Positions 1 through 7,102 of a stretch of DNA of 12,384 bases are shown one piece after another. Under the pieces are notes generated by a model, which was given only the letters and a program-made list of their open reading frames with translations, had not been told where the DNA came from and searched no databases. Source of the stretch: Lachnospiraceae bacterium UBA6403 (GTDB lineage Bacteria; Bacillota; Clostridia; Lachnospirales; Lachnospiraceae). The stretch covers positions 17,922 through 30,305 of the forward strand of contig DJPV01000065.1 in assembly GCA_002437435.1 (NCBI GenBank), given 5' to 3'. Both the position numbers and the translations under genes were made by a program. Within the stretch, counting starts at the first letter, position 1; each line of letters starts with the position of its first letter.

Positions 1-2763
1 CTCCCTTAAATATCTGAATCGGATCTGTTTCAAATGAAGACCATTTTTACCAACATTCAGACGCATAACTGAAAATCTGGTATGCAGATCAAATTCTTTT
101 CTGATCACCATATCCTCTCCATTTGTTCCATGGAATGTGAAACTGAGGATCGGTATATTGGTATAATACAGCGTACATGGCATTTGGGCAAGTTCTGAGA
201 GATCAGAGCTTCCGATCAGTTCTATCTCATAAATTCCTTTTTTCTGTACATCAAATGGAAGTACATAATTTACACCGGCTTTCGACTCCTTGGTATCAAG
301 TCGTAATTCATAGTCGCCATCTAATTTGACAAATTCAACCTCTGACAGATCGACATCATCCGGTTCCGCCGGACGGTTGATGATCGATACTTCTGTCGGG
401 CAGCCCATTGCTCTGCGCATTGCTTCTGTATGAAGTACAAAACCACAGATATTGGCTGCATTTCTCTGAAGCTCCGAACGCTTCAGTCGTCCATCTACGA
501 GTGCTACGGCTGTATTGTCTCCGCTGGCATTTGTTGATCCATCCGGACATACCATATAGAGGTCATTCTGCGCGCGTGCCATCGCAGCAAAATTGATAAC
601 ATCTGCTTTCTTCCCACGTTCATTGATGGGTGCCCACCAGTCTGTCATAACGATACCTTTGAATCCCCATTCTTCTCTGAGGATCGTCGTACAGAGATCA
701 TAATTTCCGGCTGTCCATACTCCATTTACCGGTCCGTATGTTGTCATGATCGCATCACATGCACCACTTCTTACGATCATCTCAAATCCTTTCAGATAGA
801 TCTCCCGAAGTGCGCGTTCTGATACAACAGGATCTGCAAAATGCCGTCTCATCTCCTGATTGTTTGCACAGAAATGCTTCGCTACTCCTGTCACTCCTGC
901 TGCATGCAGACCTTCTAACACCGCTTCGGCAAAGCATCCTGTCACATATGGATCTTCTGAGAAATATTCAAAGTTTCTTCCATTTAACGGATGACGATGA
1001 ATATTCATGCCAGGTCCCAGTAAACAGTCAACCTTCTGTGCGATCATCTCATAACCGGTACAGGTATAAAGTTCTTTTACAAGTTCTGTATTAAATGTAC
1101 ATCCGATGATAGTGCCATTTGGCAGGCTGAATGCTTTCACGCCACAGTCTAACCGTATGCCGGATGGTCCGTCACTGCAGCATACCGAAGGAATTCCATG
1201 ACGGTTGATCAGTGATTTTGATACCCCGCCAAATGCTGCTGCCGTTCCCGGTGTTACAAGTGAACTTCCCATGCCTTCTCCTCGAATGATACAGGTAAGA
1301 TCATCGTCTGTCAATTCTGAAATAAATTTATCCATTCTGATCGAACCATCAGCCACATCGGATAATGTATGAGTACCCATCGTCTGACGGATCTCCTGTG
1401 GAAGATGATCCTGTCTTCTCTGCTTCTCATTTGATGCATGATATGGTGCTGCTTCCATCATGACCTGATATCCGTTCTCTGTCTCTGCTGCCTTCATTCT
1501 GTCAAATGCTTCTACCGGAGCAAGTGCAGAGCAAAGCTGTTCGATCACAAGATCATCTGCAAGCTCAAATGTGCCTGCACATTCTGCACTTCTGACATTT
1601 TCACCGGCAAATACATGATATGTACCTGCTTCTAATACAAATGCATAAGCATGTCCTGTAATATCGGAGTCGTCATAGGATGCAAATCGGCTGTATGGAA
1701 CGATAATATCCACTTCTTCGGATTCACCCGGTACAAGTTCCTTTGTCTTTGCAAATCCGACAAGAACCTTATCTGCCTTTCCAAGCTTACCCTGTGGAGC
1801 TTCCACATAGACCTGAACAACATCTTTGCCTTTATTCTCACCGACATTTGAAACGGTTACATGATAGGTAAACTGCTGCTTCTCCGGCTCATTTGCAAAT
1901 ACAACGACTGACTTTTCAAATGTTGTATAAGACAGACCATATCCAAATGGATATCTGACTTTATCCTTTGCAAAGGTCTCAAAATAACGATATCCCACAT
2001 AGATATCTTCACTGTAATAATTCTTATCCGGATTACCAAAATATGGTGCGGAAGGATAATCAGCAACTTTATATGCGATCGTGTCTGTCAGATGTCCTGA
2101 TGGTGAAACAGCTCCTGTTAATACATCTGCTGTTCCAAGTCCGCCGACCATGCCGCCCTGCCATACATACATAACTGCTTCCGGCTGATAACGGTCTACA
2201 AAACTCATATCGAGCAGACCGCCGACATTTAATAAGACGATCATCTTATCAAAGTTCTTTCTTACCTTTGTAAGCATATCTTCTTCCACATCTGTAAGCT
2301 GATAAGAGCCCTTGGTATCACTTGCATCTTTATCCTCGCCTGCGGTACGTCCGATGATCACAATAGCTGTCTCTGATCTCTTACCGGCTGCTTCCACAAA
2401 CTCTTCGGTCAGTTCCATTTCTTCCTGACACCATGGTTCATTTCCCCAGCCTTCGCCTTCGTTAAATGGATGTGTCTCTTCCCAGTTCTGATAGATCCTG
2501 ATCAGTTCCTCATCCAGAATGACCTGACCACTCTCACGCAGACCATCTACGATTCCATAGACCTTTGATACATTTACCATTCCGCCTGAACCGGTTCCGC
2601 TCTTATAATAATGATTCTGGATTCTTCCAAATACTGCCACCTTCTCATCTTTTACAAGCGGAAGTGCCTGATCTTTATTTTCAAGCAGAACACAGCCTTC
2701 TGCTACTATCTGTCTTGCAAATGCTACATACTGATTCCAATCCAATACTACCTGATTTTTCAT
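1..2763 (-). CDS. Glycoside hydrolase family 3 beta-glucosidase, permuted domain order (3' end outside window)
   Basis: Predicted exo-acting beta-glucosidase releasing glucose from beta-glucosides. No signal peptide is visible, so it is probably cytoplasmic. The 921 visible codons form one open frame running off the left edge. Domain order is reversed relative to most GH3 enzymes. The GH3 C-terminal alpha/beta domain comes first (about residues 15-255, with VLLENKDQALPL and VWQGGMVGG), then a Fn3-like domain (about 275-375, GYGLSYTTFE and VQVYVEAPQG). The catalytic barrel follows (about 480-760): CSDGPSGIR, GPGMNIHRHPLNGRNFEY, KHFCANNQE (Lys629, His630) and MTDWWAP, whose Asp708 is the expected nucleophile. 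Ruminococcus albus and Butyrivibrio fibrisolvens beta-glucosidases are known to have this permuted order. A further region follows residue 800. Start: AAGGAG at 2774-2779 fits ATG 2763 best (about 10 bases); ATGs at 2769 and 2772 are in frame but too close. Confidence 0.93.
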   Translation of the reverse strand, partial: MKNQVVLDWNQYVAFARQIVAEGCVLLENKDQALPLVKDEKVAVFGRIQNHYYKSGTGSGGMVNVSKVYGIVDGLRESGQVILDEELIRIYQNWEETHPFNEGEGWGNEPWCQEEMELTEEFVEAAGKRSETAIVIIGRTAGEDKDASDTKGSYQLTDVEEDMLTKVRKNFDKMIVLLNVGGLLDMSFVDRYQPEAVMYVWQGGMVGGLGTADVLTGAVSPSGHLTDTIAYKVADYPSAPYFGNPDKNYYSEDIYVGYRYFETFAKDKVRYPFGYGLSYTTFEKSVVVFANEPEKQQFTYHVTVSNVGENKGKDVVQVYVEAPQGKLGKADKVLVGFAKTKELVPGESEEVDIIVPYSRFASYDDSDITGHAYAFVLEAGTYHVFAGENVRSAECAGTFELADDLVIEQLCSALAPVEAFDRMKAAETENGYQVMMEAAPYHASNEKQRRQDHLPQEIRQTMGTHTLSDVADGSIRMDKFISELTDDDLTCIIRGEGMGSSLVTPGTAAAFGGVSKSLINRHGIPSVCCSDGPSGIRLDCGVKAFSLPNGTIIGCTFNTELVKELYTCTGYEMIAQKVDCLLGPGMNIHRHPLNGRNFEYFSEDPYVTGCFAEAVLEGLHAAGVTGVAKHFCANNQEMRRHFADPVVSERALREIYLKGFEMIVRSGACDAIMTTYGPVNGVWTAGNYDLCTTILREEWGFKGIVMTDWWAPINERGKKADVINFAAMARAQNDLYMVCPDGSTNASGDNTAVALVDGRLKRSELQRNAANICGFVLHTEAMRRAMGCPTEVSIINRPAEPDDVDLSEVEFVKLDGDYELRLDTKESKAGVNYVLPFDVQKKGIYEIELIGSSDLSELAQMPCTLYYTNIPILSFTFHGTNGEDMVIRKEFDLHTRFSVMRLNVGKNGLHLKQIRFRYLRE

Positions 2764-2773
2764 ATCCATCATA

Positions 2774-2847
2774 CTCCTTTTCCCGATTTTATCTGTTTGT
2801 TTTATCTCATTTATATAGTTACGTTTCTTGTTTAATTTAAAATTATA
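2774..2847 (-). promoter_or_regulatory. Leader and candidate promoter of the GH3 gene
   Basis: An AAGGAG ribosome binding site lies at 2774-2779. Upstream, in very AT-rich DNA, there is a perfect TATAAT on the minus strand at 2842-2847 and a second -10-like TATATA at 2812-2817 with a poor TTAAAT at -35 (17-base spacing). Neither has a convincing -35 box, so the exact promoter is uncertain. No carbohydrate-responsive operator (cre or similar) was recognised. Confidence 0.3.
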
Positions 2848-2920
2848 ATAATATTTTTTTATTTATAAAAATATAACAAAAGCGATATTCATGTCATTTT
2901 TTCGACCATTTTAAAATAGA

Positions 2921-2948
2921 AAAAAATGCTGTTTGAATTATTCAAACA
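2921..2948 (-). terminator. Rho-independent terminator, second of two hairpins after the metallophosphatase gene
   Basis: TGTTTGAA (2930-2937) and TTCAAACA (2941-2948) are perfect inverted repeats around a 3-base loop. On the minus strand the stem is followed after two bases by a T6 run (2921-2926) and more T-rich sequence. On the plus strand a CTTTTTC run follows a few bases after the stem, so it could work in both directions. It lies about 100 bases downstream of the metallophosphatase stop codon. Confidence 0.65.
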
Positions 2949-2993
2949 ACAGTCTTTTTCTATATTTTATTTGATTCATTCTTGCAATACCAC

Positions 2994-3029
2994 AAGAATC
3001 CCGCCTGGCATACACCAAACGGGATTCTT
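2994..3029 (-). terminator. Long stem-loop just after the metallophosphatase gene
   Basis: AAGAATCCCG (2994-3003) and CGGGATTCTT (3020-3029) form a perfect 10-bp stem. In minus-strand RNA the pairing extends inward by five more pairs, two of them G-U, closing a hexaloop. Those two would be A-C mismatches in plus-strand RNA, which points to the minus strand as the functional transcript. There is little U-tract on the minus side. It may therefore act as a 3'-end protecting structure, with the next hairpin (2930-2948) doing the terminating. Confidence 0.6.
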
Positions 3030-3052
3030 ATATTTTTCTGTATGACTGACAC

Positions 3053-5554
3053 TTACTGTTTATTCTTTCTGCTCTTTGCAAATACACATCCTGCTCCGAT
3101 GAAGCATGCGCAGCTTGCAAGAACTGCTACATAAACAATCGGGGTACTGTCACCGGTCTTTACAAATTTAGAACCTTTACCTGAGCCATCAGAAGATCCT
3201 GTAGAATCATGACTTTCTGTCGTTTCTGTATCTTCCATCTCACCGGTACGTTCCTCGGTGGTATCCTCATCCTCGGTATCTTCATCACTATCTGAATCTG
3301 TATCCTCCGTGGTTGCTTTCTGGGTTGTCTCGGTTGTAGCATCCTCGGTCGTAACTTTTTCTGTCGTTCCTTCCTCAGTCGTCACGTTCTCGGTTGTTGT
3401 TTCCTGAATAACCGGGATAGATGCTGTCTCTACATTTCCACAAACAATACATTCATGCTTCTTTATTCCTGTGCTGGTTGTTGTGGCTGCTGTTACAACC
3501 TGCCATGCACCATACTTATGCCCCTTTGCTGCAACTATGGTATCAGAAAGTGTGATTTCCTGTTTGCCGTCTGCATCGCGGAAATATTTGCCACAGTCAT
3601 CACAGTACCAGTATGCGATATTTCCTTCATCCAGACAGGTCGCTTCTCCGGCTGAAACTGCCTTCATATTATGTACATGCTTCTTATTGATCGCAAATGA
3701 ATCAACCACGCTCATATCACTGGTTCTGTATGTTGTTACCTTAAACTGGCTGTCTGACACATCTACTCTTGAAATATTCGGAACATTTTCCTGATTCATC
3801 ACTCTGGAATATGGAAAGCTTACATTCTTGATCGTATAGAACTTGGAACCGGATGCAGAGTTTAAGGTCACATATAAGATTCCTGTTGGATTTGTGATCG
3901 ATGAATAATTGGCGTCATCATAGATCGATGCATCTGTCATCGGATCAAGTCCATCCATCATATATGTTCTGCAGTATACATGATCATGTCCCATGAGAAC
4001 CACATCTATATCAAGATCCTTGAATACCGGAACCAGTTCCTCCCGTCTTGTCAATATACTGTTCTCTAAAGAATGGCTTGCTACGGAATAAATGGAGTGA
4101 TGGAATACAACCACCTTCCATGTAATACTCTGACCTGCTGTTGCCTGTATTGCCTGTTCCATAAATGCCTTATGCTCGGCTGTCGATGTATTGTTACTGT
4201 TCAGTGCAAGGAACAGTACATGATTGTATACGAAATAATAATCTCCGCCTGCTGCAGTCGTTCCATAGCTGCTTTCATTTGGATTGTTAAAATGCTGGTC
4301 GTAAGCCGCAGAACCGGAATCATGATTACCTACAACTGTCGCTGTCGGAAGATCAAGTAAAGTATCATGTTCCAGATATCCGTCGTACTGATCTTCATTT
4401 GATGCTGTATTTACCTGATCACCTGCAGATAACAGGAAGTCCACTCCATCAAATGCACTGTTATCGGAAACCAGCTTCAATGTCTTCTCCCATCCGTCTG
4501 TATCATTTACAGAGCTTCCGCTTGCACCGATCTGCGGATCACCTGCAGCAGCAAATGAGAATGAACCTGCACCACCGGTTGTAAAGGTATGGATTTCTGA
4601 CTTTGTTGCTCCATTTACTAACTGATAAGCATATGTCGTATCTGCTGATAGTCCGGTTGCTGTTGTCTGATAGCTGTAGTAACCGGATTTGTTGGAAGCA
4701 GTTCCATTCGCCGTAAAACTTTTTGCATCTGCCGGCATCTCATTGCCGCTTACTTCTGAATTCTTAGCAACTAAAAGTGTACCTGTTCCATCAACATCTG
4801 CATACCAGGTTATATTGATCTCTGACTCATTCTTACCAACTGTCCATGAAATATTCTTCTGTGTATATACCGGTACTGTCGTCTCAAATGTAAGAGATGG
4901 CATATCAAAATAAATATCCGAGCTGGCTGAACGTCCCTGATGGATCTCTACCGCTACAACATTCTTTCCATCTTTAATTGCTGCAAGCGCTGCAGAATTA
5001 CTGGTATTAATTATTCCTGTTTTTGGATCGCCTGCATTGGAACCGCCATACTGAAGATTGCCGGTTATACTGTCATCATCAAAGCCTGCGATCTTCACGC
5101 CATTTACATATACGGTTGCCGCATCATCATAGATCACGCTTCCTGATATCTTCGTAACCTTAGAAGCGTCCGGGATCGTTACATCCGTACGGAAGAAAAA
5201 CGCTTCGATATCGGTTGTTCCATCTGCTTTGTACTGTGTTAATAATGTCTTTGGTGTACATCCACCACCGAGATCACTGATCTTTCCTTTCTTTGCACCA
5301 AAGGCGCCTGTCGCTGTCTTCCATGCAGATACGTCATAGCCATCCTTTGTCCAGCTTGTCCGATCATAGCCTGCTGCTGTGCTGTCCCCTGCCGGGTCGC
5401 TGCCATCATCCAGATAACTCCATGTTACATTTCCATCCAATGTTACATCATTCTCTGCCGCCTTTGTCTGAAAAAGTGGCTGTGCCATCGTTGCTACCAA
5501 TAGCAATGACAAAAGCACAGAGAGTCTTTTTGCTGTCTTACATCTGTGTTTCAT
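3053..5554 (-). CDS. Secreted, cell-wall-anchored metallophosphatase with purple-acid-phosphatase-like layout
   Basis: An 833-residue calcineurin-like phosphoesterase expected on the outer cell surface; the substrate is not evident. Residues 1-34 are a signal peptide (positive start, hydrophobic core, cleavage near TKAA). Residues 38-226 look like a galactose-binding-type beta-sandwich (VYVNGVKIAGF, VVAVEIHQGR). Residues 228-327 are a Fn3-like domain as in purple acid phosphatases. The metallophosphatase domain (331-620) carries GDPQ (Asp339), SAGDQ (Asp379), GNHD (Asn410, His411), VFHHSIY (485-486) and GHDH (His523, His525). A Cys-rich module (626-708: Cys640, YCDDCG, ECIVCG) precedes a Thr/Glu/Asp-rich wall spacer (717-785). 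The end has a sorting signal: FVKTG (797-801), a hydrophobic segment (805-825) and the tail KSRKNKQ. FVKTG departs from LPXTG in its first two residues. GAGG precedes the start by 10 bases. It lies 30 bases downstream of the YibE/F gene, probably co-transcribed. Confidence 0.92.
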   Translation of the reverse strand: MKHRCKTAKRLSVLLSLLLVATMAQPLFQTKAAENDVTLDGNVTWSYLDDGSDPAGDSTAAGYDRTSWTKDGYDVSAWKTATGAFGAKKGKISDLGGGCTPKTLLTQYKADGTTDIEAFFFRTDVTIPDASKVTKISGSVIYDDAATVYVNGVKIAGFDDDSITGNLQYGGSNAGDPKTGIINTSNSAALAAIKDGKNVVAVEIHQGRSASSDIYFDMPSLTFETTVPVYTQKNISWTVGKNESEINITWYADVDGTGTLLVAKNSEVSGNEMPADAKSFTANGTASNKSGYYSYQTTATGLSADTTYAYQLVNGATKSEIHTFTTGGAGSFSFAAAGDPQIGASGSSVNDTDGWEKTLKLVSDNSAFDGVDFLLSAGDQVNTASNEDQYDGYLEHDTLLDLPTATVVGNHDSGSAAYDQHFNNPNESSYGTTAAGGDYYFVYNHVLFLALNSNNTSTAEHKAFMEQAIQATAGQSITWKVVVFHHSIYSVASHSLENSILTRREELVPVFKDLDIDVVLMGHDHVYCRTYMMDGLDPMTDASIYDDANYSSITNPTGILYVTLNSASGSKFYTIKNVSFPYSRVMNQENVPNISRVDVSDSQFKVTTYRTSDMSVVDSFAINKKHVHNMKAVSAGEATCLDEGNIAYWYCDDCGKYFRDADGKQEITLSDTIVAAKGHKYGAWQVVTAATTTSTGIKKHECIVCGNVETASIPVIQETTTENVTTEEGTTEKVTTEDATTETTQKATTEDTDSDSDEDTEDEDTTEERTGEMEDTETTESHDSTGSSDGSGKGSKFVKTGDSTPIVYVAVLASCACFIGAGCVFAKSRKNKQ
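3245..3400 (-). repeat. Imperfect Thr/Glu/Asp-rich coding repeats (wall spacer)
   Basis: This stretch of the metallophosphatase gene encodes degenerate repeats of the TTE(x)VTTE type followed by an Asp/Glu run (residues 719-770). On the plus strand it shows recurring CCTC(G/A)GT(C/T)GT blocks. Such spacers carry the enzyme through the peptidoglycan, and copy number often varies between strains. Confidence 0.6.
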
Positions 5555-5584
5555 CTTTCATCTTCCTCTTTTCATCTTTTCATT

Positions 5585-6793
5585 TTATCTATGTGAAATG
5601 CGCATTGCTGCGCAGATTCCTGTCGTTATCGGTACGGTTAGGATCACCCCGATCGTTGCACATAGTCCCTGTGCCAGTTCGATTGCCAGATAGTCCGATG
5701 ATAGGAACTGTGTCCGGCTCACCCCATAAGCGGTTAGTACCAGCATCGTGTTGAGTGCTGTTCCTGCAAATGCAAGGATCAGCGTATTACTCATGGTTCC
5801 GATCATATCTTTTCCGATATTAAATCCCGACTTTATAACCTGTCGGGCGGTTACCGAAGGATCTACAGCGACCAGTTCCATAAGAGCTGCCGTAAGGGAT
5901 ACTGCCACATCCATAACGGCTCCAAGAGAAGATACCAGCACGCCTGCTATCAGAAGTGAACGAACGGAGAGTCCTGTTGCTCCCTGAATGACCAGAAGTT
6001 CTTCTGCATTGTCACTGTTAAATCCTGTAAGATGTAAAGTTTTTGAACTTATGTAAAAAATAATTCCTGTTACTGCAACTCCAAGTACAGTAGAAAGTGC
6101 GGATACAGCCGTCCGTCTGCTGCAGCCATTTAGCAGTAGCAGGCTGACCGCTGTTCCTGTTAATATGGTCAGGATTGAGACAATCACAGGAGGAAATCCG
6201 TGGTAGATCGCCTGAACCATAAACAGTACTACCAGAAGAAGTGTAAAAATGACACCGGCTAATGCCCGTAAGCCCTTTCCTTTTCCCACAAACAGCATTA
6301 CTGCGGCAAATACCACCACAAGGAAGCCAAGTGGCAGGCACCTGTCATAATTGAATACTGTGTAGTAGGGAGCTGCTCCCTCCGGCATATCTGCACATAC
6401 GATTATTTTCTGATTAGCTTTTACATAGATGTTATGTGTCTGCGACAAATAATTATCAATCGATACTTTGTCGCCTTTCTGATTCCCTTCCAGAATCTGA
6501 ACTGTAAGCTCCTGTTCTCCAAGATATCTGGAATGATCATATGGATCTGTCTCCAGCCGCTCATTATCGACAGATACTACCCGCCCTCTTACGAATGTCC
6601 TGCTGTCGTTGTTGTACATTGTATAGCTGTTGAACCGATCCCAGTCAAATGAACCTGCCGCCAGAAGAAAGGCTGCTCCAATCAGGAAAACTGCGATATA
6701 TACTGCATTTCTTCTCACAAATAAAACAAACTGCCCACCTGCTTTTTCATCCGTTTTCCTTGTCGTTTTGTCTTCTTTTTCTGTCTCTTTCAT
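5585..6793 (-). CDS. YibE/F-family membrane protein
   Basis: A 402-residue polytopic protein matching the YibE/F family in layout; the family's molecular role is not settled. A cytoplasmic charged N-terminus (1-27) precedes a first helix (30-46). An extracytoplasmic domain of about 100 residues follows (50-150; FVRGRVVSVDNERL, then a beta-rich part). About seven more helices lie near 152-170, 176-195, 201-221, 228-248, 277-300, 331-352 and 376-396. The family signature is the stretch around residues 286-345: LGAVMDVAVSL, IGKDMIGTMSNTLILAFAG. AAGGAG (6807-6812) is 13 bases from the ATG, a long spacing, but no better start exists. It is the first gene of a likely two-gene operon with the downstream surface metallophosphatase, which hints at a shared envelope function (inference). 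Confidence 0.9.
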   Translation of the reverse strand: MKETEKEDKTTRKTDEKAGGQFVLFVRRNAVYIAVFLIGAAFLLAAGSFDWDRFNSYTMYNNDSRTFVRGRVVSVDNERLETDPYDHSRYLGEQELTVQILEGNQKGDKVSIDNYLSQTHNIYVKANQKIIVCADMPEGAAPYYTVFNYDRCLPLGFLVVVFAAVMLFVGKGKGLRALAGVIFTLLLVVLFMVQAIYHGFPPVIVSILTILTGTAVSLLLLNGCSRRTAVSALSTVLGVAVTGIIFYISSKTLHLTGFNSDNAEELLVIQGATGLSVRSLLIAGVLVSSLGAVMDVAVSLTAALMELVAVDPSVTARQVIKSGFNIGKDMIGTMSNTLILAFAGTALNTMLVLTAYGVSRTQFLSSDYLAIELAQGLCATIGVILTVPITTGICAAMRISHR

Positions 6794-6795
6794 CT

Positions 6796-6887
6796 CTGAC
6801 TGCCTGCTCCTTATACATATGAAGCAGACCTGCCTGCACCTTGAGGTGGTCTTACTTCATTTCTGTATTTATTATAGACTTGCCTGC
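6796..6887 (-). promoter_or_regulatory. Promoter and repeated GCAGGCA-type sites upstream of the YibE/F gene
   Basis: On the minus strand a perfect TATAAT lies at 6871-6876, but no -35 match exists at 16-18 bases. Three related direct repeats are present: GCAGGCAAGTCT (6876-6887, filling the spacer next to the -10), GCAGGCAGGTCT (6826-6837) and GCAGGCAGTCAG (6796-6807, between the ribosome binding site and the ATG). The same word forms the arm of the terminator at 6959-6987. The repeats start 50 and 30 bases apart, close to whole helical turns. A regulator-controlled promoter is plausible but unproven. Confidence 0.4.
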
Positions 6888-6952
6888 ATGCGTCTGCTAT
6901 CACACTTCCGTAAAGATTGCAAGGGCTGTATATTTCTTTTGTAAAATCTGCG

Positions 6953-6987
6953 AAAAAAGCAGGCAGTCCCGTTATAAGACTGCCTGC
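6953..6987 (-). terminator. Rho-independent terminator of the decayed signalling gene
   Basis: On the minus strand GCAGGCAGTC and GACTGCCTGC form a perfect 10-bp stem (6959-6987) with a 9-base loop, directly followed by TTTTTT (6953-6958). It lies about 115 bases after the PAS stop codon at 7103 and shields the YibE/F promoter from read-through. It is the strongest terminator in the window. Confidence 0.85.
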
Positions 6988-7102
6988 CTGATGATTATTT
7001 TTATATTGTATTGTTTTTCTATATCTCATATATCACATAGGATATATCTGTATCTTCATGAGAAAATCGGTTTCCCCGTAACTGTTTCTGCTGATGGCTT
7101 AC

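Noticed and set aside
3298..3402. Short repeats as a CRISPR-like array
   Set aside because: They are degenerate Thr/Glu codon repeats inside the phosphatase frame, without regular spacers.
5293..5754. Plus-strand open frame of 153 residues
   Set aside because: It spans the 5' end of the phosphatase gene and the 3' end of the YibE/F gene on the opposite strand. It is rich in Leu, Ser and His as expected for a shadow frame.
6811..7029. Minus-strand open frame of 72 residues between the YibE/F gene and the decayed sensor
   Set aside because: It spans a strong terminator hairpin and a promoter and has no ribosome binding site. Its residues show no domain-like pattern.
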